Assembly (NCBI GenBank): GCA_013001145.1
Contig: JABDND010000078.1
Location: forward strand, 1-52,804
Origin: Croceitalea sp.
GTDB taxonomy: Bacteria > Bacteroidota > Bacteroidia > Flavobacteriales > Flavobacteriaceae
Length of the DNA stretch: 52,804 nucleotides
Direction: 5' to 3'
Under the pieces are notes generated by a model, which saw only the letters and a program-made list of their open reading frames with translations, was not told the origin of the DNA and did no database searches. Position numbers and translations under genes: made by a program. Within the stretch, counting starts at the first letter, position 1, and each line of letters begins with the position of its first letter. Positions 8,981-18,403 of the stretch are shown one piece after another.

Positions 8981-10855
8981 CTAATTTGCCTCAGTGTAAA
9001 AAAGCTCAAGCTTGAGCTTTTTGTCTTCATTCTCTTGTTCGACATTGCTACCATACAGGACCGTGCCCAAAGGATTTATGGTATTCATTACCGGTAAGTT
9101 AACCTCATCAACGCCAACTTGGGCACTTAGAACACCTTCAATGCCAATGTTTGATGTCAATACCAATGCCAATTTCGCGTTCGTTGAATCCCTGACAATG
9201 ATGTCATTGATGTATTCTGTAATTCTCACCGAATAATTGACTCCTTGATTATTTGAGTTTTTTTCAATGATGCCCCCATAATTCAAATACTGCCCTAAGG
9301 GAGTTTGTGAAAGAGTTCTTTCTGTGGCAACATTATAAAGAGGGGCGCCGGTTTCTGCATTAAAGAGATAGAGTCTAGGTGGTTCTATGGTACCTCCTAA
9401 GGCATCTAAGGCATCTCGGTCTATGTTGAATACCAATTTGGCTTCATTGATTATCCAATTATTGCTCTTGATTTGATTGATTACCTGTTCTCCCCCATTT
9501 TCTTCAAACAATTGAATTTCAGAATAAACACCTGAACCGCCCTTTAAGTAAATACGGGATGCATTTAATCCATTGTCAACATTATCATTCACCTGACTGG
9601 GCAAAGGCTCGTCAATAAATGTATTGACCGCATTTCCGTTAGTTACATTGTTGGCGTTTTGCAATAAGTTGAACGTATATTCCCTTTCCACTTTTTCAAT
9701 GGCACCAACTGTTTCACCTTCAACATCATTGGTTATATAATCGTCAAATTCATAAGTAAGGGTGACATTCGCCTGTGATATATCAAATAGAATCAAAATA
9801 TCTCCATTCAATGGTGTAATGGAGAAATGCAATCCTCTTATAAAATCATTGAAATTGCTCTGGCTCAATAATTCGGATTGTCCTTCTTTATCTAAAATAT
9901 TTTCTTGAAAAAATTGAGGGTCCAGTGCAACCCTAATACCTGGGTTTAAACGGGTTTTCACCAGTAAAGATTCGTCGGTCTCTTCGGTATCTGGATCATC
10001 TTCTTCAAAAAATAAATATTCTTCGTTACTTATGGTAACTTCACCATCAAAGAGTACGTCAGAAACAAAATTGGGAGAAAATTGTTGGGTGGAATAATAT
10101 TCTTGGGCTTCTTGAAAATTAGAACTAGGGTCCAAATCCCTTAAGAAAAAAGTAGAGCGTTCAACCTTAAAATTAAAAGGTAGGTTCAATGCGTCATCGC
10201 TACCATATATACTATCCAACGCAAATTTTTTGGCAAATGAATTAATTATAGTTACGTCGTCTTCTGCATCTCCTATGCCGTCACCATCGGTATCAGGATT
10301 AAAAGGGTCTGTCCCTTTGATGCGCTCTTCATTATCTGTTAGACCATCACCATCTTGATCACTATTTGGGTCTTCGGCATCTTCGGCAGACTCCAGTTCA
10401 TCCGGCACTCCGTCGGCATCTCTATCACTGTTGGCCGTGGGCACCAATTGATAAGGCAAATACAGAATGACTTCTTTTATGGTTTCATTTTCGTTTATGG
10501 TATTCTCGTCGTCGTCGTCGTCCGCGCTATTTTCACTATTCTGTGAAAAATTACCAAAACCCGGATTGCCTCTGAGGCCAGGGAAAGTCAATTGACTTGT
10601 AATCTGTGCTTGTCTGCGGCCAAATAAGGGGTCGTTATATGTGCCTAATTGATAAAGGGGCAATTTGTTTGTTTGTACCGCGGTCACTTTTTTGTTGAAT
10701 GCAAAAACATCAAATTCTACCCTTTCAGTATCAAAAGGCTCTCCAGCAATAACACCTTCACCTATGGTATCAAGGGCTTCTTCGCATGATAATTGAAAAA
10801 GAACCATGCTTAAAATTCCAGCAAGAGCTGAAAAAGAATTCGTTTTAAACCTCAT
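8981..10855 (-). CDS. DUF4270 lipoprotein with thrombospondin-type-3-like acidic repeats
   Basis: A 624-residue protein of the DUF4270 family, whose function is unknown. The N-terminal signal sequence ends in FQLSCEE, consistent with lipidation at Cys24. The family start ([13 protein letters not shown] and [21 protein letters not shown]-like segment, here with AVQTNK) is clear. Around residues 140-200 there is an insertion of Asp-rich calcium-type repeats ([45 protein letters not shown]), as in thrombospondin type 3 modules. A run of five Asp codons near residue 113 is built from a perfect triplet repeat (10508-10522). It follows the GT5-like gene by 5 bases on the same strand, so both are one operon. 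Confidence 0.88.
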   Translation of the reverse strand: MRFKTNSFSALAGILSMVLFQLSCEEALDTIGEGVIAGEPFDTERVEFDVFAFNKKVTAVQTNKLPLYQLGTYNDPLFGRRQAQITSQLTFPGLRGNPGFGNFSQNSENSADDDDDENTINENETIKEVILYLPYQLVPTANSDRDADGVPDELESAEDAEDPNSDQDGDGLTDNEERIKGTDPFNPDTDGDGIGDAEDDVTIINSFAKKFALDSIYGSDDALNLPFNFKVERSTFFLRDLDPSSNFQEAQEYYSTQQFSPNFVSDVLFDGEVTISNEEYLFFEEDDPDTEETDESLLVKTRLNPGIRVALDPQFFQENILDKEGQSELLSQSNFNDFIRGLHFSITPLNGDILILFDISQANVTLTYEFDDYITNDVEGETVGAIEKVEREYTFNLLQNANNVTNGNAVNTFIDEPLPSQVNDNVDNGLNASRIYLKGGSGVYSEIQLFEENGGEQVINQIKSNNWIINEAKLVFNIDRDALDALGGTIEPPRLYLFNAETGAPLYNVATERTLSQTPLGQYLNYGGIIEKNSNNQGVNYSVRITEYINDIIVRDSTNAKLALVLTSNIGIEGVLSAQVGVDEVNLPVMNTINPLGTVLYGSNVEQENEDKKLKLELFYTEAN

Positions 10856-10860
10856 TTGGT

Positions 10861-11670
10861 CTATTTTAAAACTTCTGTTTTGTAGAAATTTGAGTAAGCC
10901 TCCTCTGTTTCTTGAAATGAAACATAAGGCAACACCGGCTTATCACTTTTGGAAATATATTCTGTCAATTCTTCAGATATTTCTTCCGAGGCTAAAATAA
11001 CCGCATCAGAAAAATCTATTGCTACCTTTAACAAATTATTATAGTCAGGGCTTTCCAAGACTTTGATTTTGCTTTCGTCAATACCATCAAAGGCAATTTT
11101 TTTCTGCATATTGCCATCTAGGGTTCCATCAAAATTTTGAGCATAAACCGAAGTCACGATTTTGCTGTCTGCAAAGATTGGCTCATCTGCATAAAACTCT
11201 TTTAAATAGAGGGGCAATAATGACGCCAACCAACCATTTACATGTATAATATCAGGTGACCAATTTAATTTTTTGACTGTCTCTACGACACCTTTGGCAA
11301 AAAAAATGGCTCGCTCATCATTATCGGAAAACAATTTGCCCTCCTTGTCTTTAAAAGTGCCCTTTCTTTTAAAATATTCTTCATTGTCTATGAAATAGAC
11401 CTGTATACGCTCTCTAGGTATAGAGGCTACCTTTATGATCAAAGGCATGTCCATATCATTGATGACCAAGTTCATTCCTGATAATCGTATCACTTCATGA
11501 AGTTGATGTCTTCTTTCATTGATATTACCATAACGCGGCATAAAAATCCGTATTTGGCCACCATTACTGTTAACCATTCTTGGAGCTTCATACGACATTA
11601 AGGAAACTTGATTCTCTGGGAGGTAAGGCACTAATTCAGAAGATACAAACAATATCTTTTTACCATTCAT
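10861..11670 (-). CDS. Short GT5-like (glycogen/starch synthase N-terminal domain) protein
   Basis: A 269-residue protein resembling only the N-terminal Rossmann half of GT5 glycogen synthases, which are normally about 480 residues. It opens with [14 protein letters not shown] and has [12 protein letters not shown], both GT5 hallmarks, plus [21 protein letters not shown], matching the GT5 HDW-type region. However, the ADP-glucose-binding KTGG motif that should follow SELVPYL is replaced by PENQ (about residues 18-21), and the C-terminal GT-B domain with the catalytic E-x7-E site is absent. It is therefore unlikely to be an active glycogen synthase. It is cotranscribed with the DUF4270 lipoprotein and divergent from panC. 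A -7 box (TACTTTTG) is at 11707-11714. Confidence 0.8.
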   Translation of the reverse strand: MNGKKILFVSSELVPYLPENQVSLMSYEAPRMVNSNGGQIRIFMPRYGNINERRHQLHEVIRLSGMNLVINDMDMPLIIKVASIPRERIQVYFIDNEEYFKRKGTFKDKEGKLFSDNDERAIFFAKGVVETVKKLNWSPDIIHVNGWLASLLPLYLKEFYADEPIFADSKIVTSVYAQNFDGTLDGNMQKKIAFDGIDESKIKVLESPDYNNLLKVAIDFSDAVILASEEISEELTEYISKSDKPVLPYVSFQETEEAYSNFYKTEVLK

Positions 11671-11706
11671 AAATGCATTTTTTGATTATCTGCAAAAACG
11701 TAGGTG

Positions 11707-11714
11707 CAAAAGTA
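11707..11714 (-). promoter_or_regulatory. Candidate -7 box for GT5-like/DUF4270 operon
   Basis: The minus strand reads TACTTTTG, an exact TAnnTTTG match 36 bases upstream of the GT5-like start codon, in the 101-base divergent region shared with panC. Confidence 0.45.
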
Positions 11715-11745
11715 CAAAAATTATGTAGATTACCAGTATTTATGG

Positions 11746-11753
11746 TATTTTTG
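11746..11753 (+). promoter_or_regulatory. Candidate -7 box for panC-panD
   Basis: TATTTTTG is an exact TAnnTTTG match ending 18 bases before the panC ATG. It lies in the same divergent region as the opposite-strand box at 11707-11714. Confidence 0.45.
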
Positions 11754-11771
11754 CTCGCTTTTGAATAATTT

Positions 11772-12620
11772 ATGCGTGTATTCAATTTTAAAACTGAGCT
11801 TTTCACATTTATTAAAAATGAAAAGGCGAAAAACAAGACCATAGGTCTTGTGCCCACCATGGGCGCCTTGCACGAGGGTCATTTATCATTGGTTAAAAAG
11901 GCCATGGAAGAAAATGATGTTGTGGTGGTGAGTATTTTTGTCAATCCTACTCAGTTTGATAATAAGGACGACCTTGATAAATATCCTCAAAACTTTTCTG
12001 AAGACTTAAAGACTCTGAATACTGTTTCTGAAGCAATTATAGTTTTTGCCCCAACCAAAGATGATATTTATGAAGGTAGCATTGCTTCAAGATCCTATAA
12101 TTTTGAAGGATTGGAAAAAGTAATGGAAGGTGAGTTCAGAACAGGGCATTTTAACGGTGTAGCTACCATTGTTGAGCTATTATTGCGTACCGTCGATCCT
12201 AACAGGGCCTATTTTGGTGAGAAAGATTTTCAACAATTACAGATCATCAAAAAGCTTGTAAAAAACAAAAAACTACCCTACCAAATTATAGCTTGCCCAA
12301 TAGAAAGAGAGCCCAATGGGTTGGCCCGAAGCTCACGAAATGAAAGGCTTTCTAAAAAAACGCGACAAAAGGCCGCATTGATCTTTAAAACCCTGAGCTC
12401 TGCCAAAGAAAAATTTGGCACGAAAAGTGCTGAATATATAAAGGAATGGGTCACCAAGGTGTTTGATGAAAATGAGTTGTTCAAACTGGAATATTTTGAA
12501 ATAACAGATGTGGACACACTGACACCGATGATCAAAAAACAAAAAAATAGAAAATATCGTGCGTTTATTGCCGTTTATGCCGATGGTATTCGATTGATAG
12601 ACAATATCGCACTCAATTAG
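11772..12620 (+). CDS. panC: Pantoate--beta-alanine ligase (pantothenate synthetase)
   Basis: This enzyme catalyses the ATP-dependent joining of pantoate and beta-alanine to pantothenate, the last step to vitamin B5. The 282 residues match the family length. The ATP-binding HxGH signature appears in [10 protein letters not shown] (residues 28-37), followed by [21 protein letters not shown] and the KMSKS-like SSRNERLS. It precedes panD by 13 bases, so the two adjacent steps of pantothenate synthesis (beta-alanine supply and ligation) are made together. A -7 box lies at 11746-11753. The genes panB and panE are not in this window. Confidence 0.97.
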   Translation: MRVFNFKTELFTFIKNEKAKNKTIGLVPTMGALHEGHLSLVKKAMEENDVVVVSIFVNPTQFDNKDDLDKYPQNFSEDLKTLNTVSEAIIVFAPTKDDIYEGSIASRSYNFEGLEKVMEGEFRTGHFNGVATIVELLLRTVDPNRAYFGEKDFQQLQIIKKLVKNKKLPYQIIACPIEREPNGLARSSRNERLSKKTRQKAALIFKTLSSAKEKFGTKSAEYIKEWVTKVFDENELFKLEYFEITDVDTLTPMIKKQKNRKYRAFIAVYADGIRLIDNIALN

Positions 12621-12628
12621 TAATTTTG
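12621..12628 (+). promoter_or_regulatory. Possible internal -7 box before panD
   Basis: TAATTTTG is an exact TAnnTTTG match directly after the panC stop and only 5 bases before the panD ATG. If it is used, the panD transcript would be essentially leaderless. It may also be chance in AT-rich sequence. Confidence 0.25.
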
Positions 12629-12633
12629 CCCCC

Positions 12634-12984
12634 ATGCAAGTAGAAGTTGTAAAATCTAAAATACACCGAGTAAAAGTTACCGGAGCCGACCTTAATTATA
12701 TAGGGAGCATCACCATTGATGAAGATTTAATGGATGCCGCCAATATTATAAGAGGTGAAAAAGTTCAAATTGTGAACAATAACAATGGCGAACGATTAGA
12801 GACTTATGCCATACCCGGCCAAAGAGGCTCGGGCGAATTGACTTTAAATGGTGCTGCTGCACGAAAAGTTGAAGTTGGCGACATACTCATCTTGATTACT
12901 TATGCCTGGATGAATATCGAAGAAGCCAAAAAATTTAATCCAGCCTTGGTCTTTCCGGACGAGACCACAAATTTACTGCACTAG
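12634..12984 (+). CDS. panD: Aspartate 1-decarboxylase
   Basis: This pyruvoyl enzyme makes beta-alanine from aspartate, the substrate of PanC. The 116 residues are close to the usual 126. The self-cleavage site Gly24-Ser25 is present in [16 protein letters not shown]; Ser25 becomes the pyruvoyl group. Later conserved segments [11 protein letters not shown] and [19 protein letters not shown] are present, including Tyr58-region residues and the AAARK helix. It sits 13 bases after panC and its stop is followed after 2 bases by the next reading frame. No panZ-type maturation factor is visible nearby. Confidence 0.97.
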   Translation: MQVEVVKSKIHRVKVTGADLNYIGSITIDEDLMDAANIIRGEKVQIVNNNNGERLETYAIPGQRGSGELTLNGAAARKVEVGDILILITYAWMNIEEAKKFNPALVFPDETTNLLH

Positions 12985-12986
12985 TT

Positions 12987-13952
12987 TTGGGCTTTTCGGT
13001 TAAAAAAACTCTAAAAACCGCGGCACCCATAGTTCTTGGTATTTTTTTGGTTTGGTATTCTTACAATTCAACCACCCCCGCTGAACGTCGTCAAATCATT
13101 CATTACATTACCAATGCCAATCTTTTCTGGGTGGGCATCTCTATTGGTATTGGCATTTTGAGTCATATTTCTAGAGCCATAAGATGGAATTTTTTATTGC
13201 AGCCCATGGGCTTTGCTCCCAAAGTGACCAACAATGTACTTATGATATTGATGGCCTATTTAGCAAATTTGGGCATCCCCAGGTCAGGTGAAATTTTGCG
13301 CGCAACAGCCCTTACCACTTATGAAAAAGTACCCTTTGAAAAAGGTTTTGGCACGATTGTCACCGAACGAATCATTGATCTGATAATGTTGTTTTTGATC
13401 ATCATTATTGCCTTGATCTTACAAACAGATATCATATTGGAGTTTTTGAACAATAAAGGAGTGGGGCTTTTTGGCACATTTGTTATTGTCACGATCGGGA
13501 TTGTCGGATTGGTTGTTGGACTGTTTATTCTGAAAAAATCAAAAAATAACTTTGCCCTCAAACTCAAAACGTTTTTAAATGGCTTGCTCGATGGTATTTT
13601 GAGTATTTTGAAGATGGACAAAAAATGGTGGTTTGTATTCCATACATTTTTTATCTGGTTCTGCTATATAGCCATGTTCTGGGTAATTAAATTCACGGTT
13701 CCTGAGACCGAAACCCTTACCATTTCACAATTATTGGTTGCTTTTGTGGGCGGCGCTTTCGCTATGTCAACCACAAATGGGGGTGTGGGGCTGTATCCCA
13801 TAGCCGTTGGTGCATCATTGGCCATTTTTGGTATCAGCGAAGTATCGGGTGATGCATTTGGTTGGATTATGTGGATAGCACAAACCCTTATGGTCGTCGT
13901 ATTCGGTGCAATATCTTTTGTGCTCCTTCCGTTATTGAACAGAGGCCGATAA
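12987..13952 (+). CDS. Flippase-like / lysylphosphatidylglycerol-synthase TM-region family membrane protein
   Basis: A 321-residue polytopic inner-membrane protein of the UPF0104 (LPG_synthase_TM, AglD-like) family. About seven to eight helices are visible, starting with APIVLGIFLVWYSY, and the family's conserved SHISRAIRWNFLLQPMGF (about residues 62-79) and GIPRSGEILRATALTTYEKVPFEKGFGTIVTERIIDL segment are present. The catalytic aminoacyl-transferase domain of MprF is absent, so a lipid flippase-type role is more likely than lysyl-lipid synthesis. The only reasonable start is a TTG (12987), 2 bases after the panD stop; no in-frame ATG occurs upstream, which suggests translational coupling. 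Its substrate is unknown. Confidence 0.82.
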   Translation: MGFSVKKTLKTAAPIVLGIFLVWYSYNSTTPAERRQIIHYITNANLFWVGISIGIGILSHISRAIRWNFLLQPMGFAPKVTNNVLMILMAYLANLGIPRSGEILRATALTTYEKVPFEKGFGTIVTERIIDLIMLFLIIIIALILQTDIILEFLNNKGVGLFGTFVIVTIGIVGLVVGLFILKKSKNNFALKLKTFLNGLLDGILSILKMDKKWWFVFHTFFIWFCYIAMFWVIKFTVPETETLTISQLLVAFVGGAFAMSTTNGGVGLYPIAVGASLAIFGISEVSGDAFGWIMWIAQTLMVVVFGAISFVLLPLLNRGR

Positions 13953-13977
13953 GGCTGATTTTCAAAAGACTATCCAT

Positions 13978-15120
13978 ATGCGAAACATATTTTTTTCAAT
14001 AGCGGCCCTTTTGTGCTTTTCAATGAATGCACAGGTCATAAAAGAAATCTTTGAATCCTTTAAACTTCAAGAAAGAAGAGATGTTTCCTATTACTTTCCA
14101 GAAGATTACACCGATGAAAAAAAATATCTGCTTATTGTCGTTCTTGATGCCGAATATCTATTTGACAATGTGGTTGCCAACGCCAAGTTCTACAGCACCT
14201 TTAATCGTATGCCCGATGCAATCATTGTAGGCGTTCACCAAGCCAAAAACGATTTACGCTGGGAAGATTGTGATTTTGAAGAAACTTCTGGGCTACCAAC
14301 GGATAAAGGCAAACAGTTCTATGAATTTTTAGGCACAGAACTAATTCCCTATTTGGAAACCAGTTATAATATAGCCCCCTTTAAAATGTTCATCGGCTAT
14401 GACATCACGGCGAATTTTGGCAACTATTTTCTTTTTAAAGATAAGTCGCTGTTCAATGCATATGTAAGCATTTCACCTGTTTTGGCAACAGATATGGAAA
14501 GTAGGGTGCCCTCAAGACTATTGGACCTCAATCAAGAAATATTCTACAATTTAGTGCTTGAAAAAGAGAAGACCAGAGATAGGCAGCGTATACTTCAAAT
14601 GAACAATTCCATAGCTTCTTTGACCAAAGATAACATTCACTATTTCTTCGATGAATATGATGAACCAGATCATATTTCAATTGCCGCATATGGCGTTAGT
14701 AAGGCGTTCGACAATATATTTAAACTCTTTAGGCCCATAAGCCCAAAAGAATACAAAGAACAAATTATTACCTCAAACGAACCGGTCATCAATTACCTAA
14801 AGGACAAATATGATATGATTGAAAAGTTATTGGGTTTTGAAAAAGAAGTGGAACTCAATGATATTATGGCCATTTATGCCGGAAGTGTAAAAAAAGAAGA
14901 TTATGAATCTTTGGCTCCCTTGGCAGAAATATGTAAAAAGCAATTTCCCGAGACTATGCTGGGTTTTTACTTTGAAGGTGAGTATCTCGAATTAATTGGA
15001 GAACCCAAAAAAGCCATGCGTGCGTTTGAGAAATCGTTTATGATGAATGAAATAGATTTTCTGACCAAAGACATGGCCCTGGCCAAAATCGATGCCATTA
15101 AAGCTGATTTTGGCTATTGA
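13978..15120 (+). CDS. Secreted esterase-fold (alpha/beta hydrolase) protein lacking the Ser nucleophile
   Basis: A 380-residue exported protein: signal peptide MRNIFFSIAALLCFSMNAQ, an esterase D/IroE-like alpha/beta-hydrolase domain (about residues 25-255) and a helical C-terminal tail of about 120 residues resembling TPR pairs. The strand-turn-helix that normally carries GxSxG reads FIGYDITANF, with Asp142 (codon 14401-14403) where the serine should be. The histidine position looks kept (DEPDHIS, His232). As a classical serine esterase it should be inactive, so it may bind ligand or act in a structural role. It starts 25 bases after the flippase-like gene and is probably in the same operon, with radA 49 bases downstream. 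Confidence 0.72.
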   Translation: MRNIFFSIAALLCFSMNAQVIKEIFESFKLQERRDVSYYFPEDYTDEKKYLLIVVLDAEYLFDNVVANAKFYSTFNRMPDAIIVGVHQAKNDLRWEDCDFEETSGLPTDKGKQFYEFLGTELIPYLETSYNIAPFKMFIGYDITANFGNYFLFKDKSLFNAYVSISPVLATDMESRVPSRLLDLNQEIFYNLVLEKEKTRDRQRILQMNNSIASLTKDNIHYFFDEYDEPDHISIAAYGVSKAFDNIFKLFRPISPKEYKEQIITSNEPVINYLKDKYDMIEKLLGFEKEVELNDIMAIYAGSVKKEDYESLAPLAEICKKQFPETMLGFYFEGEYLELIGEPKKAMRAFEKSFMMNEIDFLTKDMALAKIDAIKADFGY

Positions 15121-15169
15121 TCCATATTAAACTTTCATATTATCTTTAGCCAAATTCCTAAAAGGATTT

Positions 15170-16531
15170 ATGGCGAAGACCAAAACTGCTTTTTTTTGTC
15201 AAAACTGCGGCACCCAGTACCCTAAATGGGTTGGGCAATGTAACGCTTGCAAAGAATGGAACACGATTGTTGAAGAGGTGGTTCAAAAAGAGGACAAAAA
15301 AGGATGGAGCCCCAAGTCTTCAAAGCCCCAAAGAGCACAAAAACCGCTTCGCATCAACGAAATCAGTACGGATAAAGAATTACGTTTTGACACTCTTGAT
15401 CTTGAATTCAACAGGGTGCTCGGTGGTGGCATAGTGCCTGGCTCGCTAATTTTGTTGGGAGGGGAACCCGGTATTGGTAAGAGCACCTTGCTTTTGCAAA
15501 TTGCCCTTAAACTGCCCTACCGCACCCTTTATGTTTCGGGGGAAGAAAGCCAAAAACAAATAAAAATGCGGGCCGATAGAATTATGCCCAATAGCCCTAA
15601 TTGTTATATTCTGACCGAAACCAAGACGCAGGCCATTTTTCAACAAATTGATGGATTAGAGCCAGAATTGGTCATTATAGATTCCATTCAGACCCTTCAT
15701 TCAGATTATATTGAATCGGCGGCGGGAAGCATTTCGCAAATACGCGAATGTACCGCTGAGCTCATCAAATTTGCCAAAGAGAGTAATACCCCAGTCGTAT
15801 TAGTAGGGCACATTACCAAGGATGGAATGATAGCAGGACCTAAAATTTTGGAGCATATGGTCGATACGGTCCTTCAATTTGAAGGTGACCGCAATTACGT
15901 TTATCGCATATTGCGATCACTTAAAAACAGGTTTGGATCTACTTCTGAGCTTGGAATTTATGAAATGCAAAGTGGAGGTCTGCGCGAAGTGAACAATCCT
16001 TCTGAAATATTGATTTCAAAAAATGACGAAAACCTCAGCGGTACGGCCATCGCCGCCACAGTTGAAGGTATGCGGCCATTGCTTATCGAAATTCAGGCAT
16101 TGGTTAGTACTGCGGTTTATGGCACCCCGCAACGTTCAGCGACGGGATTCAATGCCAAACGCCTTAATATGCTTTTGGCAGTGCTTGAAAAACGTGCAGG
16201 TTTTAAACTGGCGGCCAAAGACGTATTCTTGAATATTACCGGAGGTATTTCTATAGACGATCCAGCTATAGACCTCGCAGTTATCGCGGCAATTTTATCA
16301 AGTAATATCGATATGCCCATTGATAAGGGTTTCTGTTTTGCAGGCGAAGTTGGATTGGCCGGCGAGGTTAGACCGGTACAACGTATTGATCAACGTATTT
16401 TAGAAGCTGAAAAATTGGGATTCACAACCATTTTTGTCGCCAAAAACAATAAAATTGGCCTTAAAAATTCCACAATTGCTATTGAGAAAGTGTTCAAAAT
16501 TGAAGATGTTGCCAGTTCCCTTTTTGGTTAA
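15170..16531 (+). CDS. radA: DNA repair protein RadA
   Basis: RadA is a RecA-related ATPase that promotes branch migration during recombinational repair. The 453 residues match the family. In order: a C4 zinc finger (Cys10, 13, 24, 27), a RecA-type ATPase with Walker A GGEPGIGKS at residues 97-105, the RadA-specific KNRFG motif, and a C-terminal Lon-protease-like domain (TAIAATVEGMRPLLIEIQAL, GGISIDDPAIDLAVIAAILSS, GEVGLAGEVRPV). It has a short 49-base leader region after the esterase-like gene. Its stop lies only 2 bases from the convergent stop of the aldo/keto reductase gene, with no hairpin between them. Confidence 0.97.
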   Translation: MAKTKTAFFCQNCGTQYPKWVGQCNACKEWNTIVEEVVQKEDKKGWSPKSSKPQRAQKPLRINEISTDKELRFDTLDLEFNRVLGGGIVPGSLILLGGEPGIGKSTLLLQIALKLPYRTLYVSGEESQKQIKMRADRIMPNSPNCYILTETKTQAIFQQIDGLEPELVIIDSIQTLHSDYIESAAGSISQIRECTAELIKFAKESNTPVVLVGHITKDGMIAGPKILEHMVDTVLQFEGDRNYVYRILRSLKNRFGSTSELGIYEMQSGGLREVNNPSEILISKNDENLSGTAIAATVEGMRPLLIEIQALVSTAVYGTPQRSATGFNAKRLNMLLAVLEKRAGFKLAAKDVFLNITGGISIDDPAIDLAVIAAILSSNIDMPIDKGFCFAGEVGLAGEVRPVQRIDQRILEAEKLGFTTIFVAKNNKIGLKNSTIAIEKVFKIEDVASSLFG

Positions 16532-16533
16532 TT

Positions 16534-17574
16534 TCATGGCGCTGGATTGGGTATTTCATTGTGAATGGCCTCTATGCCCTTAAAGATCTCATCTGTAAGT
16601 TCCACTTCAATACTGGCAATATTCTCCTTTAGTTGGTTCATTGTAGTGGCGCCAATGATAGTACTTGTCAAAAATGGTCTGGTATTAACAAATGCCAATG
16701 CCATCTGCGTTAAACTCAACTCATGCTCTAAAGCCAATTGGTGGTATTCTTCTGTGGCTTTGACCGCCGTGTCACCACTATATCTATTATAATTGGGAAA
16801 TAGGGTTATTCGCCCTTTGCGTGGGTTAATGTCTCCTAAATATTTACCGGTCAGTGCACCAAAACCCAAAGGTGAATATGCCAACAAACCCATTTTTTCA
16901 CGTATTGCAATTTCTGATAGACCTACTTCAAAAAGTCGATTTAACAAACTATAGGGGTTTTGAATAGTGAGCATTCGGGGTAGATCACGGTGAACTTTAC
17001 TCTCTTCCAAGTAACGCATGGTTCCCCAAGGCGTTTCATTGGAAAGACCTACGTGCCTAATTTTACCCTCTTTAACCAAATCACGCAAGGTTTCCAAAAC
17101 CTGGTGAATATTATCTTCCCAAAAATCGGGTTCATCGGTATTGAATCCGCGCTGTCCGAAGTAGTTGGTATTGCGTTCAGGCCAGTGTAATTGATATAAA
17201 TCAATATAATCTGTTTGTAACCTTTGCAAACTACCTTCGACAGCATTAAATAAACCCTCCTTTTTAAAACCACTGGTCCTTATGAATTTGGTAAAAGCGG
17301 CCGGCCCGGCAATCTTTGATGCCAAAACAATCTTATCTCGATTCTTATTCTTATTGAACCATTTCCCAATTATTTCTTCGGTGACCGCGTAAAGCTCTTT
17401 TTTGGCAGGTATGGGGTAAAGCTCAGCAGTATCAAAAAAATTGACGCCTTTTTCAACCGCATAATCCATTTGTTTATGCCCTTCTTCGGTAGAGTTTTGA
17501 CGCCCCCAAGTCATGGTGCCCAAACATATTTTACTAATTCTGATATCGGTATTGGGCAAACGGGTATATTTCAT
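16534..17574 (-). CDS. Aldo/keto reductase (Tas-like)
   Basis: A 346-residue NADPH-dependent oxidoreductase of the aldo/keto reductase superfamily, closest in layout to E. coli Tas. The catalytic tetrad can be read as Asp48 and Tyr53 (FFDTAELYP), Lys87 (LASKIAG) and His130 (DLYQLHWPE). The cofactor-binding C-terminal part (LLAYSPLGFGALTGKYL and TRPFLTSTIIGATTMNQLKENI) is intact. Physiological substrate unknown. The gene stands alone, convergent with radA, and 64 bases downstream of the exonuclease III start region on the same strand. Confidence 0.93.
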   Translation of the reverse strand: MKYTRLPNTDIRISKICLGTMTWGRQNSTEEGHKQMDYAVEKGVNFFDTAELYPIPAKKELYAVTEEIIGKWFNKNKNRDKIVLASKIAGPAAFTKFIRTSGFKKEGLFNAVEGSLQRLQTDYIDLYQLHWPERNTNYFGQRGFNTDEPDFWEDNIHQVLETLRDLVKEGKIRHVGLSNETPWGTMRYLEESKVHRDLPRMLTIQNPYSLLNRLFEVGLSEIAIREKMGLLAYSPLGFGALTGKYLGDINPRKGRITLFPNYNRYSGDTAVKATEEYHQLALEHELSLTQMALAFVNTRPFLTSTIIGATTMNQLKENIASIEVELTDEIFKGIEAIHNEIPNPAP

Positions 17575-17638
17575 AGCAATTTCTTGTAAAGGCCAACAAA
17601 ATTAAGTATTCAGTACTAAACCGATTTTTAAGTGCGCA

Positions 17639-18403
17639 CTAATTTTCGACCTCTAAAAGAATGGGGCAATGATCGCTATGCTTTGCTTCGGACAATATGA
17701 CCGACCGTTTTAATCGGTTTTTAAGTGATTCATTGACCATCCCGTAATCTAAACGCCATCCCTTGTTGTTGGCTCTTGCATTTGCTCTATAGCTCCACCA
17801 AGTGTAATTATCGGGCTCGGTATTGAAATGCCTAAAGCTATCAATGAAGCCACTATCGATAAACTTGCTTATCCATTCGCGTTCCACGGGCAAAAACCCA
17901 GATACATTTTTGTTGCGCACAGGATCATGGATATCAATGGCTTTATGGCAAATATTATAATCGCCGCAAACGATCAAATTAGGACGTTCTTTACGAAGTG
18001 AATCGGCATACTTTTGAAAATCATCCATATAGGTCAACTTAAAATCCAATCGGTCCATGTTGGTGGCCGATGGCAAGTACATACTCATTACTGAAATATC
18101 ACCAAAATCGGCTCGTATATTTCTTCCTTCAAAATCCATATAATCGATACCTGTTCCATATTCAATATGGTCAGGCTCACTTTTGCACAATAAGGCAACC
18201 CCGCTATATCCTTTTTTTTGGGCGCTGTACCAGTAATTATGTTGATACCCGGCTGCTTCAAACAAAGAAAGGTCCAATTGTTCTTCCATGGCCTTGATTT
18301 CTTGCAAACAAACCACATCTGGACCTACAGATTGCAACCATTCCAAAAACCCTTTATTAAGTGCGGCCCTAATACCGTTTACATTGTAGGATACAATTTT
18401 CAT
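17639..18403 (-). CDS. xth: Exodeoxyribonuclease III
   Basis: A Mg-dependent AP endonuclease and 3'-5' exonuclease in base-excision repair. The 254 residues from the ATG at 18403 start MKIVSYNVNGIRAA, the family start; an in-frame upstream extension to 18472 reads hydrophobic sequence not seen in the family and is rejected. Key residues are visible: Asn7, Glu35 in CLQEIKA (metal ligand), the GDYNICHKAIDIHDP catalytic segment and the C-terminal HSDHCPI with the catalytic His. It is on the minus strand with a 270-base region before the next gene at 18674. Confidence 0.96.
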   Translation of the reverse strand: MKIVSYNVNGIRAALNKGFLEWLQSVGPDVVCLQEIKAMEEQLDLSLFEAAGYQHNYWYSAQKKGYSGVALLCKSEPDHIEYGTGIDYMDFEGRNIRADFGDISVMSMYLPSATNMDRLDFKLTYMDDFQKYADSLRKERPNLIVCGDYNICHKAIDIHDPVRNKNVSGFLPVEREWISKFIDSGFIDSFRHFNTEPDNYTWWSYRANARANNKGWRLDYGMVNESLKNRLKRSVILSEAKHSDHCPILLEVEN

